From positions 1,856,501-1,920,500 of the forward strand of contig NZ_CP028922.1 in assembly GCF_003060825.1 (NCBI RefSeq): a DNA stretch of 64,000 bases, read 5' to 3'. A program made the position numbers and the translations under genes. Source of the stretch: Paenibacillus sp. CAA11 (GTDB lineage: Bacteria; Bacillota; Bacilli; Paenibacillales; Paenibacillaceae). This document shows, in pieces, positions 34,957 through 44,927 of the stretch. The notes beneath the pieces were generated by a model. It made no database searches. It had not been told where the DNA came from and saw only the letters and a program-made list of their open reading frames with translations. Within the stretch, counting starts at the first letter, position 1; each line of letters starts with the position of its first letter.

Positions 34957-37543
34957 ACAAGATAACAAAGATAAGTTGAGAGTGTATGAATACGCTAAAT
35001 CACTGAATATGAGCAGCAAAGAAATTATTACGATTCTTAAACGTCTGGATATCCCGGTGAATAACCATATGAGTGTTATGGAAAATAGCGCTGTTGCTCG
35101 GGTCGAGCAGTTTTTCAAGGATATCAAGAGTAGTGCAGCTGTGAAGAAGGCAGGTTCAGGTTCCGTCGAAGCTTCTGCTCAATCGGCGGTTTCGGCTTCT
35201 GCAGGAGGAAGCCATAAACCGAATACCTCAGGCAGCTCTTCTGGCAGCCAGCGGCATGGAGCTTCGATCAGCGCCGACCAGACGAAAGAAGGCAATTCGA
35301 GCAATAACAAAATTCAAATGGAAAAGCAGGTAAGCATGAATAAAAATACAACAACAAACAACCAACGTAGCGGCGCAGCGTCGTCGCAATCAAATCATAA
35401 CAGTCAACAAGGCGGACAACGTCAAAATTCTGGAGCTCGCAGCTCCCAGCAAGGCGGCCAGAACCGCAGCGGCGGTCAAGGTCAAAGTCAAGGCGGGGCT
35501 TCCCGTCCAAACCCAAATCGTCCCGGCCAGAGTCGGCCGGCTCAAGGTCAAGGCGGTCAGCAGAATTCCCGTCCTCAATCCGGCGGGGGCGGGCAAAGTC
35601 GTGGAGGCCAAGGCCAAACTCGTTCCAACTCTGATGGAGCAAGGAAGAATAATAACAATAACGGAAGACCTGGACAAAAACGGTTTGATGATAACAGAAA
35701 CGGCGGGAACTTCCGTGGTAACAATCGTGGCGGTAAAGGCGGCCGAGGTGGTAAGGCCCAGCCTCAGGAACGCCGTGAGAAGATTGATAACACGCCAAAG
35801 AAGATTATCGTACGTGGAGATATGACAGTCGGTGAGACGGCGAAGCTGCTTCACAAAGATGCTTCTGAAGTTATTAAGAAGCTCATCGGCATGGGTGTTA
35901 TGGCAACGATCAACCAAGAACTAGACATTGACACCATTCTGCTGCTGGCAGGTGAATTCGGAGTTGAGGTCGAAGTGAAGATTCCGGTTGAGGAAGACCG
36001 TTTTGAGACCGTTGAAGAAAATGATGAACCGGCTGATTTGAAGGAACGTCCTCCTGTTGTAACTATCATGGGGCACGTTGACCATGGTAAGACCACCCTT
36101 CTCGATGCCATTCGTTCAACGAATGTTACTGGCGGCGAAGCTGGCGGAATTACGCAGCATATCGGTGCTTACCAGGTTGAGATTAACAACAAGAAGATTA
36201 CGTTCCTGGATACTCCAGGTCACGAAGCTTTCACGGCCATGCGTGCCCGCGGTGCACAGATCACGGATATTACGATTATTGTGGTAGCGGCAGATGACGG
36301 TGTAATGCCTCAGACCGTGGAAGCCATTAACCATGCTAAGGCTGCAGGATTGCCTATTATTGTGGCAGTCAACAAGATTGATAAGCCGGGTGCAAATCCT
36401 GACAAGGTGAAGCAGGAGCTTACTGAATATGAGCTTGTGCCGGAAGAATGGGGCGGAGATACGATCTTTGTTAACGTGTCCGCCAAGCAAAGAATGGGTC
36501 TGGAAGATCTGCTTGAAATGATTCTCCTCGTAGCCGAGGTTAATGATTATAAGGCAAATCCAGATAAACGTGCACGCGGTACCGTGATTGAAGCTGAGCT
36601 GGATAAAGGACGGGGTCCGGTTGCACGTGTGTTGGTACAGCACGGAACACTGAAGGTTGGAGATGCCTTTGTTGCAGGGAACTGCTTCGGTCGTGTTCGG
36701 GCTATGGTTAACGATAAGGGACGCCGGCTTAAGGAAGCAGGGCCTTCTACTCCGGTTGAGATTACGGGTCTGACAGAGGTTCCTGGTGCTGGTGATCCGT
36801 TCATGGTATTTGAGGACGAGCGCAAAGCGCGTTCCATTGCTGACAAACGTGCGATCACCCAGCGTCAATCGGAGCTTAACACCAATACGCGTGTTACGCT
36901 GGATGACCTGTTCAACGCAATTAAAGAAGGCGAAATTAAAGACCTTAACGTTATTATTAAAGGTGACGTACAAGGCTCGGTAGAAGCCTTGAAGGGTTCT
37001 CTTGCCAAGATTGAAGTTGAAGGCGTACGAGTTAAGATTATTCATAGCGGTGCAGGTGCCATCACAGAGTCTGATATTATACTGGCAGCAGCATCCAACG
37101 CGATTGTGATTGGTTTCAACGTTCGTCCGGATGCTCAAGCGAAGCAGACAGCTGAGCAGGAGAAGGTAGATATTCGCTTGCATCGTGTTATCTATAATGT
37201 AATTGAAGAAATCGAGCAGGCGATGAAGGGTATGCTGGATCCAGTATACAAAGAGAGCGTAATTGGCCATGCGGAAGTACGTAATACCTTCAAAATCAGC
37301 AAGGTGGGTACAATTGCCGGCTGTATGGTTACCTCCGGTAAGATTTCTCGCTCTGCAGAAGCGCGGCTTATCCGCGACGGCATAGTTATCTTTGAGGGTA
37401 AGATCGACTCGCTCAAACGCTTCAAGGATGATGCCAAGGAAGTAGCACAAGGTTACGAGTGCGGAATCACGCTTGATAATTACAATGATCTCAAAGAAGG
37501 CGATGTTATCGAAGCCTTCATCATGGAGACGGTTGAACGTTAA
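34949..37543 (+). CDS. infB: Translation initiation factor IF-2
   Basis: IF2 (864 aa) brings initiator tRNA to the 30S subunit and promotes subunit joining. An N-terminal IF2-N domain (about 8-58) is followed by a very long Ser/Gln/Gly/Asn/Arg-rich low-complexity arm (about 60-270), a second IF2-N domain (about 290-340), the GTPase domain (G1 GHVDHGKT near 375, [12 protein letters not shown]), and the C-terminal initiator-tRNA-binding domains. The TTG start overlaps ylxQ; CGGAGGTGGAG is upstream. A good internal start at residue 130 may yield a shorter form (see findings). Confidence 0.97.
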   Translation: MSKQDNKDKLRVYEYAKSLNMSSKEIITILKRLDIPVNNHMSVMENSAVARVEQFFKDIKSSAAVKKAGSGSVEASAQSAVSASAGGSHKPNTSGSSSGSQRHGASISADQTKEGNSSNNKIQMEKQVSMNKNTTTNNQRSGAASSQSNHNSQQGGQRQNSGARSSQQGGQNRSGGQGQSQGGASRPNPNRPGQSRPAQGQGGQQNSRPQSGGGGQSRGGQGQTRSNSDGARKNNNNNGRPGQKRFDDNRNGGNFRGNNRGGKGGRGGKAQPQERREKIDNTPKKIIVRGDMTVGETAKLLHKDASEVIKKLIGMGVMATINQELDIDTILLLAGEFGVEVEVKIPVEEDRFETVEENDEPADLKERPPVVTIMGHVDHGKTTLLDAIRSTNVTGGEAGGITQHIGAYQVEINNKKITFLDTPGHEAFTAMRARGAQITDITIIVVAADDGVMPQTVEAINHAKAAGLPIIVAVNKIDKPGANPDKVKQELTEYELVPEEWGGDTIFVNVSAKQRMGLEDLLEMILLVAEVNDYKANPDKRARGTVIEAELDKGRGPVARVLVQHGTLKVGDAFVAGNCFGRVRAMVNDKGRRLKEAGPSTPVEITGLTEVPGAGDPFMVFEDERKARSIADKRAITQRQSELNTNTRVTLDDLFNAIKEGEIKDLNVIIKGDVQGSVEALKGSLAKIEVEGVRVKIIHSGAGAITESDIILAAASNAIVIGFNVRPDAQAKQTAEQEKVDIRLHRVIYNVIEEIEQAMKGMLDPVYKESVIGHAEVRNTFKISKVGTIAGCMVTSGKISRSAEARLIRDGIVIFEGKIDSLKRFKDDAKEVAQGYECGITLDNYNDLKEGDVIEAFIMETVER

Positions 37544-37605
37544 TCTGTAGCATCAAGGATGAAATTAAGCTTATACAACCATAATGACATTAGCGGCAAA
37601 AGCCG

Positions 37606-37646
37606 CCTTGAAAGCATCGGCTCCACTTGGGCCGGTGCTTTCAAGG
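37606..37646 (+). other. Strong hairpin before rbfA
   Basis: CCTTGAAAGCATCGGC (37606-37621) pairs with GCCGGTGCTTTCAAGG (37631-37646) over 16 pairs with one U-G, around a 9-base loop. It ends about ten bases before the rbfA ribosome-binding site and lacks a T run, so it may protect or regulate the rbfA message rather than terminate. Confidence 0.65.
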
Positions 37647-37667
37647 ATAGATAGAGAGGTGTACATC

Positions 37668-38021
37668 ATGGCTAATAATCGTGCAGGCCGTGTAGGTGAG
37701 CAAATCAAGAAGGAGCTGAGCGTACTTATTCAGAGTGGGCTTAAGGATCCGCGGATTGGATTTGTCACCGTTACCGGTGTTGACGTAACAAACGACTTGT
37801 CCCAGGCTAAAGTATATTTGAGTGTATTCGGAGATGAAGAACAGAAGAATAATTCTCTGAAGGGACTTGAGAAAGCGACCGGATTTTTGCGTAGCGAGTT
37901 GGGCAAAGCGATCCGGCTGCGCCACACGCCAGAACTGATCTTTAAGATTGATGAGTCAATTGCCTATGGCAGCCGGATTGAGAAGCTGCTGGGTGAAATT
38001 ACCAAAGAAGATACCAATTGA
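37668..38021 (+). CDS. rbfA: Ribosome-binding factor A
   Basis: RbfA is a late 30S assembly factor required for 16S 5'-end maturation and cold growth. 117 aa single KH-like domain; [30 protein letters not shown] and [24 protein letters not shown] are diagnostic. The ATG at 37668 follows AGAGAGGTG; an in-frame upstream ATG at 37584 would translate the strong hairpin and is rejected. Confidence 0.97.
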   Translation: MANNRAGRVGEQIKKELSVLIQSGLKDPRIGFVTVTGVDVTNDLSQAKVYLSVFGDEEQKNNSLKGLEKATGFLRSELGKAIRLRHTPELIFKIDESIAYGSRIEKLLGEITKEDTN

Positions 38022-38037
38022 AGTAAAGGAGACGGCG

Positions 38038-39015
38038 ATGCAGACCAATGAACGGGAGCTCCTGAATGCCGTGGCATTCATCAAAGAGCATGATGATTTC
38101 CTCGTAGTGTCGCATGTACAGCCGGACGGAGACGCAGTCAGTTCCACCCTAGCGGTGGGCTGGCTTCTGTCATGTCTGGGCAAAAAATACACCATGATCA
38201 ATGAGGGCCCCATCCCACGCAGAATGAGTTATCTGTGGCATGCGGATCAAATTCTCAACTTGTCTGAAACTTCTCCAGGACGTACATATAAGTACATTAT
38301 TTGTGTAGACTGTGCTGACTTTCAGCGGGTTGGTGAAACCAAAAACTGCTTTGAGGAGGGTGCCCTGATACTAAATATTGACCATCATCCGACGAATGAT
38401 GCTTACGGCTCTGTCAATTTAATCCGGCCACAAGCCGCAGCTACTGCTGAGATCTTGTTTGATTTGCTCCTTGCATTTGACTTTCCGCTGGATGTTGATG
38501 CAGCGACGGCGATTTACACGGGGCTGCTGACAGATACAGGGGGCTTCCGGTATTCCAATACTACGCCAGAGGTTATGAGAATTGCCTCCAAACTGTTGGA
38601 GTATGGGGTGGATGGTCCAGGCCTATCCGAAAAGCTGCTTGAACAGATGACATTTTCCCAGCTTAAGATCTTGACTCGTGCGCTCAATAAGCTGGAGCGT
38701 ACAGAGGATGGCAGAATAAGCTGGGTGAGTATTACAGATGAAGATTTGGCCGAATGTGGAGCTATTCACGAGGATCTTGAGGGGATCGTTAACTATCCGC
38801 GCAATGTGATGGGTGTTGAAGTAGGCATGCTGTTTAAGGTGATCAATGACCGTGCGGTGAAAGTTAGCATGCGTTCAGCAGGAAATGTGGATGTAGCCGC
38901 TGTATGTCAAAGTTTTGGAGGCGGCGGCCATACAAGAGCGGCCGGGGCGCGTCTGGAAGGCACATTGGATGAAGTAGTGGCGCGTGTTGTAGAGCGGGTG
39001 AAGGAACAGCTATGA
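38038..39015 (+). CDS. nrnA: DHH-family nanoRNase / pAp phosphatase NrnA
   Basis: NrnA degrades 2-5 nt RNA fragments and dephosphorylates 3'-phosphoadenosine 5'-phosphate. 325 aa; DHH-domain motifs SHVQPDGDAVSS, CVDCADFQRV and NIDHHPTNDAYG are followed by the DHHA1 motif GGGGHTRAAGARL near the C terminus. The ATG at 38038 has AAAGGAG upstream. It lies between rbfA and truB, as in B. subtilis (ytqI homologues are elsewhere there), and overlaps truB by four bases. Confidence 0.93.
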   Translation: MQTNERELLNAVAFIKEHDDFLVVSHVQPDGDAVSSTLAVGWLLSCLGKKYTMINEGPIPRRMSYLWHADQILNLSETSPGRTYKYIICVDCADFQRVGETKNCFEEGALILNIDHHPTNDAYGSVNLIRPQAAATAEILFDLLLAFDFPLDVDAATAIYTGLLTDTGGFRYSNTTPEVMRIASKLLEYGVDGPGLSEKLLEQMTFSQLKILTRALNKLERTEDGRISWVSITDEDLAECGAIHEDLEGIVNYPRNVMGVEVGMLFKVINDRAVKVSMRSAGNVDVAAVCQSFGGGGHTRAAGARLEGTLDEVVARVVERVKEQL

Positions 39016-39938
39016 GTCATACTTATGAAGGGATTCTTCCGGTATGGAAGCCTGCGGGTTTTACTTCCCACGATGTAGTGGCCAAAGCCCGGGGTATCTT
39101 GAAAATGAAGCGAATTGGACATACCGGAACACTTGATCCTTTGGTCACAGGCGTATTGCCCCTCTGTCTTGGACGGGCTACGCGAATGGTGGAGTATCTT
39201 CAGGAATTGCCCAAAGAGTACGAAGCCAAGCTTGTGCTGGGATTAGCCACAGATACTGAGGACTTGTCCGGCCAGGAATTAGAACGCAGCGAGAACGTTC
39301 AAGTTACCGAGCAAGAAATTCGAAGTGTGATTCGATCATTTGAAGGTACAATTTCTCAAATTCCTCCCATGTATTCGGCACTGAAGCAGAATGGAAAACG
39401 ACTGTATGAATTAGCAAGAGAAGGGAAGACGGTAGAACGCCAGCCAAGAGAAGTGACAATTCATCAGATTGAATTGATAGACATCGATATGAGCAAGTCT
39501 CTTCCGGAGGTTTCCTTCCGCGCTCTATGCTCAAAGGGCACATACATTCGGACACTATGTGTGGATATCGGAAAAGCGTTAGGTGTTCCAGCTGCTATGG
39601 CGGAATTGAGACGGACAATGTCTGCAGGAATCCCGGATTCCAGCTGCCTGACCTTGGAACAGATTGAGGAGGCCGTGCGCGACGGCAGTCTTGCAGCAAA
39701 GCTGCTCCCTGTGGATCAAGCTGTGACCCAGCTGCCTTCTGCCGAGGTAAGTGAAGAGAAGGTGCGAGCCGCTCTTCAAGGACAGCGCCTGTCTGCATCT
39801 GTAGTGAATCCTTTGCCAGATCGCGGAGAAGCGCTTCGTTTGTACGATCCGAACGGTAGGTTTCTAGGGATTTATCTACGGGAAGCGGAATCTGGTGCTA
39901 TAGCTCCAGTCAAGGTATTTGCCCAGAACGAAGCCTGA
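39012..39938 (+). CDS. truB: tRNA pseudouridine(55) synthase TruB
   Basis: TruB makes pseudouridine 55 in the T loop of tRNAs. 308 aa; GILPVWKPAGFTSHDVVAK, catalytic Asp in HTGTLDPLVTGVLPLCLGRATR, and SKGTYIRTLCVDIG are conserved, with a C-terminal PUA-like domain. ATGA overlap with nrnA. Confidence 0.98.
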   Translation: MSHTYEGILPVWKPAGFTSHDVVAKARGILKMKRIGHTGTLDPLVTGVLPLCLGRATRMVEYLQELPKEYEAKLVLGLATDTEDLSGQELERSENVQVTEQEIRSVIRSFEGTISQIPPMYSALKQNGKRLYELAREGKTVERQPREVTIHQIELIDIDMSKSLPEVSFRALCSKGTYIRTLCVDIGKALGVPAAMAELRRTMSAGIPDSSCLTLEQIEEAVRDGSLAAKLLPVDQAVTQLPSAEVSEEKVRAALQGQRLSASVVNPLPDRGEALRLYDPNGRFLGIYLREAESGAIAPVKVFAQNEA

Positions 39939-40016
39939 TTGCCTGGCAGCATAAAAGTTAAGGGACTTTGGAACAGGCTGCAGGTATAATCCAGTAAATT
40001 GCAGGTGAATTATGAA

Positions 40017-40955
40017 ATGCAGACGATAACGATAAAGTATCCGCTCACGCAAAATGATATTCAGTCTTATGCTAAGCCGCAGGTAGTGGCTATCGGTCAG
40101 TTTGACGGATTGCACTTGGGGCATGAGGCAGTCATTAAGTCCGCAGTGGCCTTGGCTCATCAGAAGGAATTGCCGGTCTCTGTTATGACCTTCTATCCTC
40201 ATCCCAAAGAGGTTATGAAGAAGGGAGATTATGACGGTTATCTCACGCCTCCTAAAGAGAAGGAAGAGCTTCTGAGAAGCATGGGCGTAGATTATTTATA
40301 TATTATTGAATTTAATGAAGCCTTTTCTCAAGTGAGTCCGCAGTGTTTTGTCTATGACATGCTGCTTCCGCTCCAGATCGATACTGCTGTAGTAGGGTTT
40401 GACTTTAGATTTGGATACCGAGGAGAAGGCCATGCTGATATGCTTCGTAAACTTGGAGCTGGCAAGATGGAGGTAGAGACCGTGCCGGCCTTTTTGTTAG
40501 AAGGCGAGAAGGTTAGCAGCTCTGGCATCCGCAAATGGCTGAAGGAAGGCAAGGTCGATCTTGCGGCGGTATGGCTGGGCCGGCCATATGTTCTTCGCGG
40601 TTCTGTTGTGGATGGGGAGAAGCGAGGCCGACTTATTGGTTTCCCGACAGCGAATGTAGAGCTGTCCGAGCATTTTGTCTTGCCTGCAAACGGTGTATAT
40701 GCGGTATTGGCGTCAACAGGGGAGACATGGCTGCCTGGCGTAATGAACATTGGTGTGAAGCCGACCTTTCATAGCGGGGAGCTAAAGCCGAAGGTTGAGG
40801 TGCATTTGCTCGACTTTAGCGGCGATTTGTACACGCAGGAATTAACGGTACAGCTGATAGATTTTCTCCGGGAAGAGCGGAAGTTTGGCTCAGTGGACGA
40901 ACTGATCGCACAAATTGGACGAGATGCGGAGACTGCAAGATTGAAGCTTCAATAA
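40017..40955 (+). CDS. ribF: Bifunctional riboflavin kinase / FAD synthetase
   Basis: RibF phosphorylates riboflavin to FMN and adenylylates it to FAD. 312 aa. N-terminal nucleotidyl-transferase part: AIGQFDGLHLGHEAVI, TFYPHPKEV and SSSGIRKWLKEG; C-terminal kinase part: GRPYVLRGSVVDGEKRGRLIGFPTANV. The ATG at 40017 follows CAGGTG with nine-base spacing; an upstream in-frame GTG and TTG are alternatives. Located before rpsO as in B. subtilis. Confidence 0.97.
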   Translation: MQTITIKYPLTQNDIQSYAKPQVVAIGQFDGLHLGHEAVIKSAVALAHQKELPVSVMTFYPHPKEVMKKGDYDGYLTPPKEKEELLRSMGVDYLYIIEFNEAFSQVSPQCFVYDMLLPLQIDTAVVGFDFRFGYRGEGHADMLRKLGAGKMEVETVPAFLLEGEKVSSSGIRKWLKEGKVDLAAVWLGRPYVLRGSVVDGEKRGRLIGFPTANVELSEHFVLPANGVYAVLASTGETWLPGVMNIGVKPTFHSGELKPKVEVHLLDFSGDLYTQELTVQLIDFLREERKFGSVDELIAQIGRDAETARLKLQ

Positions 40956-40966
40956 CCGCACTTATA

Positions 40967-40996
40967 TTTACTTTATAAGAGCAGTTATGATATACT
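40967..40996 (+). promoter_or_regulatory. Sigma-A promoter of rpsO
   Basis: TTTACT at 40967-40972 and TATACT at 40991-40996 with an 18-base spacer. The predicted start near 41003 leaves a long (about 128 bases) structured leader before rpsO. Confidence 0.65.
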
Positions 40997-41002
40997 AGTC
41001 TA

Positions 41003-41130
41003 TGTTGTTCAATTCAAGGGCTATTTATTTCCCTTCTATAATTGAACCAACATATTAACCTTGGCTTGGTTATATGCTCTCACCGGCGGTAACGAGGCTA
41101 ATGGCGATTATTATGAAGGAGGTGAACAGG
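41003..41130 (+). promoter_or_regulatory. Structured leader of rpsO, probable S15 autoregulatory element
   Basis: The leader has a hairpin GTTCAATT (41007-41014) / AATTGAAC (41040-41047) enclosing GGG/CCC, then a GC-rich segment GGCGGTAACGAGGC near 41083 that resembles the S15-binding G-U/G-C and three-way-junction site of 16S rRNA. Firmicute rpsO genes are known to carry S15-responsive leaders; assignment here is by position and similarity of shape. Confidence 0.55.
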
Positions 41131-41400
41131 ATGGCACTGTCTCAAGAACGTAAACAACAGTTGATCGAAGCACACAAAACTCATGAATCCGATACTGGAT
41201 CCCCAGAGGTGCAAATTGCTATCCTTACGGAGAACATTACTAACCTGACAGACCACTTGCGTACGCATAAGAAGGATCATCATTCCCGTCGCGGTCTTCT
41301 GAAGATGGTAGGTCAACGTCGTAAGCTTCTAGCTTACTTGAAGAACAAAGACGTAAAACGTTACAGCGCATTGATCGAGAAGCTCGGTCTGCGTCGCTAA
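41131..41400 (+). CDS. rpsO: 30S ribosomal protein S15
   Basis: Primary-binding protein of the 30S central domain. 89 aa, typical; [31 protein letters not shown] and [22 protein letters not shown] are diagnostic. The ATG at 41131 follows a full GAAGGAGGTGA. Codon use is that of a highly expressed gene. A strong terminator follows. Confidence 0.99.
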   Translation: MALSQERKQQLIEAHKTHESDTGSPEVQIAILTENITNLTDHLRTHKKDHHSRRGLLKMVGQRRKLLAYLKNKDVKRYSALIEKLGLRR

Positions 41401-41420
41401 TTTCTTTTGATTCTTACCGA

Positions 41421-41486
41421 AAGCAGCCTGGTTGCCGCCGGATCGCTTGTATATGAAGCGAACGGCGGCGGCTCGGTTGCTTTTTA
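41421..41486 (+). terminator. rpsO terminator
   Basis: Long stem: GCCGCCG/CGGCGGC in the middle, an inner CGCTT/AAGCG, and outer AAGCAGCC/GGTTGCTT, ending in TTTTT. Separates rpsO from pnp; as in other bacteria some read-through to pnp is likely. Confidence 0.85.
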
Positions 41487-41500
41487 GTGTAATTATGATT

Positions 41501-41528
41501 TGCTCTCAAGCAGGAAATAATGAGAGCA
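41501..41528 (+). other. Hairpin in the pnp leader
   Basis: TGCTCTCA (41501-41508) pairs perfectly with TGAGAGCA (41521-41528) around AGCAGGAAATAA. It lies about 25 bases before the pnp ribosome-binding site. Position recalls the pnp leader hairpin used in E. coli autoregulation, but the Firmicute mechanism is not established from sequence. Confidence 0.55.
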
Positions 41529-41566
41529 GTACCGAACATTATTTTTATCCTTAAAGGAGGGATTTC

Positions 41567-43666
41567 ATGGAGAAACATGTAAAAATGGAGCTGGGAGGCA
41601 GACCTTTAGTGCTTGAAACCGGCCGTTTGGCAAAACAAGCCAACGCAGCCGTGATGGTACGCTATGGAGAAACCTCTGTACTGTGTACAGTTACCGCATC
41701 TTCAGAGCCTAAAGATCTGGATTTCTTCCCGCTAACCGTTAACTATGAAGAGAAGCTGTACGCTGTAGGTAAAATTCCTGGCGGATTCATTAAGCGTGAA
41801 GGCCGTCCAAGTGAGAAGGCCATTCTTGCCAGCCGTCTGACAGACCGTCCGATTCGCCCGCTGTTCCCGGAAGGCTTCCGGAATGACGTTCAAATCGTTA
41901 ACCTGGTGATGAGCGTTGATCAAGATTGCTCTCCAGAGATTGCTGCTATGATTGGTACCTCTGCGGCGCTGAGTATTTCAGATGTTCCGTTTGACGGACC
42001 TATTGGCGGCGTTGCCGTAGGGCGCGTGAACGGTGAATTTGTCATCAACCCGGATATTGCACAGCAGGAAGTCAGCGATATCTACCTGGTCGTTGCCGGT
42101 ACCAAAGACGCGATCATGATGGTAGAAGCTGAGGCGAACGAAGTTCCTGAGGAAGTTATGCTGGAAGCGATTATGTTCGGCCATGATGAAATCAAGAAAA
42201 TCGTAGCCACCATTGAAGAGCTTGTACAGATCGCCGGCAAAGAGAAGATGGAAGTAAAGCTTCATGCTGTAGATGCTGAGGTTAATCGCGAGGTTCGCGC
42301 ATTTGCTGCAGAGCGTCTGGTAGAAGCCGTGAAGATTGCTGAGAAGCATGCACGACAAGATGCAATTGACGTGATTAATGATGAGACTGTGGCCTTCTTT
42401 GAGCAGAAGTACATAGAATCACCAGAGCTCCTTAGCGATGTGAAAGAAGTTCTGCATGATATCGTCAAAGAAGAAGTACGCCGCTTGATTACGCATGACA
42501 AAGTGCGCCCTGATGGCCGTAAATTGGACGAAATCCGTCCGATCGAATGCGATATCAGCCTGCTCCCGCGCACACATGGCTCAGGCTTGTTCACCCGTGG
42601 ACAAACTCAAGCACTCAGCGTATGTACACTCGGTGCTCTTGGCGATGTTCAAATTCTGGATGGCATCCACCCTGAAGAAACCAAGCGCTTTATGCATCAC
42701 TATAACTTCCCGCCGTTCAGCGTAGGTGAAGCTCGCCCGCTTCGTGCTCCAGGACGTCGCGAGATCGGTCACGGTGCGCTCGGAGAGAGAGCCTTGTCCA
42801 AGGTCATTCCACCGGAGTCTGAATTCCCTTACACCATTCGTCTGGTATCTGAAGTTTTAGAATCGAACGGTTCCACTTCGCAGGCAAGTATTTGCGCAAG
42901 CACCTTGGCGATGATGGATGCTGGTGTACCGATTAAAGCACCTGTAGCCGGAGTAGCGATGGGTCTGATTAAGGACGAGGAGCATGTATCTATCCTGACA
43001 GATATTCAAGGTATGGAAGATCACTTGGGGGATATGGACTTTAAGGTTGCTGGCACGAAGGAAGGCGTAACCGCAATCCAAATGGATATCAAAATCGCTG
43101 GCATTGATCGTCAAATCCTGAATGATGCACTTACCCAAGCACGTGAAGGAAGAATGCACATTCTCTCTAAGATGACAGAAGTGATCGAGAAGCCGAAGGA
43201 ATCTCTTTCACAGTATGCGCCTAAGATTCTGATCATGAATATTAACCCGGACAAAATCCGTGATGTCATTGGTGCAGGCGGAAAGATCATCAATAAGATT
43301 ATTGAAGAAACCGGTGTTAAGATTGATATTGAGCAGGACGGCCGCGTGTTTATCGCTTCTTCGAACCAGGAGATGAATGAGAAGGCCCGCTCTATTATTG
43401 AAGGGATTGTCAAAGAAGTGGTTGTCGGTGAAATCTATACCGGGACCGTTAAACGTATTGAGAAATTTGGTGCATTTGTTGAAATCCTTCCAGGCAAGGA
43501 TGGCCTCGTGCATATTTCGCAAATCTCTACGGAACGCGTAGGCAAAGTGGAAGATGTACTGGCTATTGGTGATGTGATTACAGTAAAGGTAACGGAAATC
43601 GACCAGCAGGGACGGGTCAATCTTTCCCGCAAGGCGGTTCTTACCCCAGAGGCACCTGAGAAATAA
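41567..43666 (+). CDS. pnp: Polyribonucleotide nucleotidyltransferase (PNPase)
   Basis: PNPase is a phosphorolytic 3'-5' exoribonuclease and main 3' exonuclease for mRNA. 699 aa: two RNase PH domains (1-215 and about 310-550, with [39 protein letters not shown]), a KH domain ([17 protein letters not shown]) and a C-terminal S1 domain ([32 protein letters not shown]). AAAGGAGGG precedes the ATG. Follows rpsO, the usual arrangement. Confidence 0.99.
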   Translation: MEKHVKMELGGRPLVLETGRLAKQANAAVMVRYGETSVLCTVTASSEPKDLDFFPLTVNYEEKLYAVGKIPGGFIKREGRPSEKAILASRLTDRPIRPLFPEGFRNDVQIVNLVMSVDQDCSPEIAAMIGTSAALSISDVPFDGPIGGVAVGRVNGEFVINPDIAQQEVSDIYLVVAGTKDAIMMVEAEANEVPEEVMLEAIMFGHDEIKKIVATIEELVQIAGKEKMEVKLHAVDAEVNREVRAFAAERLVEAVKIAEKHARQDAIDVINDETVAFFEQKYIESPELLSDVKEVLHDIVKEEVRRLITHDKVRPDGRKLDEIRPIECDISLLPRTHGSGLFTRGQTQALSVCTLGALGDVQILDGIHPEETKRFMHHYNFPPFSVGEARPLRAPGRREIGHGALGERALSKVIPPESEFPYTIRLVSEVLESNGSTSQASICASTLAMMDAGVPIKAPVAGVAMGLIKDEEHVSILTDIQGMEDHLGDMDFKVAGTKEGVTAIQMDIKIAGIDRQILNDALTQAREGRMHILSKMTEVIEKPKESLSQYAPKILIMNINPDKIRDVIGAGGKIINKIIEETGVKIDIEQDGRVFIASSNQEMNEKARSIIEGIVKEVVVGEIYTGTVKRIEKFGAFVEILPGKDGLVHISQISTERVGKVEDVLAIGDVITVKVTEIDQQGRVNLSRKAVLTPEAPEK

Positions 43667-43697
43667 GCAACCTTCCGAAGCTTTTCGGCAGGGCGGG

Positions 43698-43730
43698 AAA
43701 AGAGGCAGAATCTATTCTGGCTCTTTTTTT
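43698..43730 (+). terminator. pnp terminator
   Basis: AAAGAGGCAGAAT pairs with ATTCTGGCTCTTT (one G-G mismatch) around CT, followed by a T run through 43730. A typical intrinsic terminator. Confidence 0.85.
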
Positions 43731-43821
43731 ATATGCCCGGATTTAACTCGATGCCCGTACATAATTTTTTCTGATTTCACATACAATGGGACAAAGTTGA
43801 TATGTGAAGGGAGCTAGAGCC

Positions 43822-44832
43822 GTGAATCGAAAAAAAGCGGCTGCAATAACGGCGGGTCTGGTAACCGCGATGCTGGCTGGATATTTTGGAGATGTTCAAG
43901 CTTACATAGACACTGTGAATTGGAAGACGGAGACGGCCAGTCAGCCGGTATTTTTCATGCAGAGTGAGGATCCGGTTAAGGATGATGCCTTAATGAGCCG
44001 AATTCGTCAGGAGGCGGAAGGCCTGCGCATTGAGCCGATTGATGCTGTAGTGGATAGGGTGTGGAAGGCGATCCCTGGCTACAGTGGACGTGAGGTTGAT
44101 GTGGAGGAAACCTACCGGCGGATTACTGAGGGAGGAACGGCTCCATATAGCGCGGATAAGCCAATCCCATTTGTATTTCGTGAGATCAAGCCAAAAGTTT
44201 CTCTGAACGATCTGGAGGCTCAGCCCATTTATCGGGGAAATAAGGCTAAGCCGATGGCAGCGCTTATGATTAATGTAGCATGGGGCAATGAGTATCTGCC
44301 TTCCATATTGAATACATTGGATGAAGAGAAAGTGAAGGCTACTTTTTTCCTTGATGGAAGCTGGTTGTCTAAGAACGTAGAGCTGGCTAAAGAAATACAG
44401 CGGCGCGGTCATCAGCTGGAGAATCATGCTTATTCTCACCCGAATATGAGCCAGGTTAGCAGTGAGCGGGCACGACTGGAGATTACCAAGACCAAAAAGC
44501 TGCTATCCGAAAAACTGGGTGTCACCAACCGCTGGTTTGCTCCTCCTTCGGGGGATTTTGATGCAAGGACTGTGAAAATTGCCGCCGAAGAGGGACTGAA
44601 AACGGTGCTGTGGACCGTGGATACCGTGGATTGGCGCAATCCCTCTCCAGATTCAGTCATCGCTAAAATTAGCAAACAGGCAGAGGCGGGATCTTTAATT
44701 CTAATGCACCCCACAGCATCAACACAGGGGTCGATAAAAGGCATCATTCGGGTTTTGAAATCCAAGGGTTATACTGTCGGCACTGTGGAGGAGACTCTGT
44801 CTGAAAATCGGGTAACGGATGCGGGGAGTTGA
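43822..44832 (+). CDS. ylxY: YlxY-type polysaccharide deacetylase homologue, catalytic Asp apparently lost
   Basis: Exported NodB-fold protein of 336 aa with an N-terminal signal/anchor helix (about 5-26). In active deacetylases motif 1 is TFDDG; here the equivalent strand reads ALMINVAWGNE, so the catalytic and first metal Asp pair is missing, while motif 2 (NHAYSHPNM) and motif 3-like RWFAPPSGDFD remain. This substitution pattern seems typical of the YlxY group, so a binding or regulatory role is possible. GTG at 43822 has AAGGGAG seven bases upstream. Position between pnp and the M16 peptidase matches B. subtilis ylxY. Confidence 0.85.
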   Translation: MNRKKAAAITAGLVTAMLAGYFGDVQAYIDTVNWKTETASQPVFFMQSEDPVKDDALMSRIRQEAEGLRIEPIDAVVDRVWKAIPGYSGREVDVEETYRRITEGGTAPYSADKPIPFVFREIKPKVSLNDLEAQPIYRGNKAKPMAALMINVAWGNEYLPSILNTLDEEKVKATFFLDGSWLSKNVELAKEIQRRGHQLENHAYSHPNMSQVSSERARLEITKTKKLLSEKLGVTNRWFAPPSGDFDARTVKIAAEEGLKTVLWTVDTVDWRNPSPDSVIAKISKQAEAGSLILMHPTASTQGSIKGIIRVLKSKGYTVGTVEETLSENRVTDAGS

Positions 44833-44927
44833 GTAAACCCACAATTTTTGTTAATATCAGAAAGACTCGGGCTTATAAAAAATACCCGAAATCCGAACGA
44901 ATCGTATCGGAGAATAATGATCAATAG

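Noticed and set aside
36116-37450. 444-codon minus-strand frame across infB
   Set aside because: Antisense shadow caused by codon bias of a highly expressed gene; no recognisable domain.
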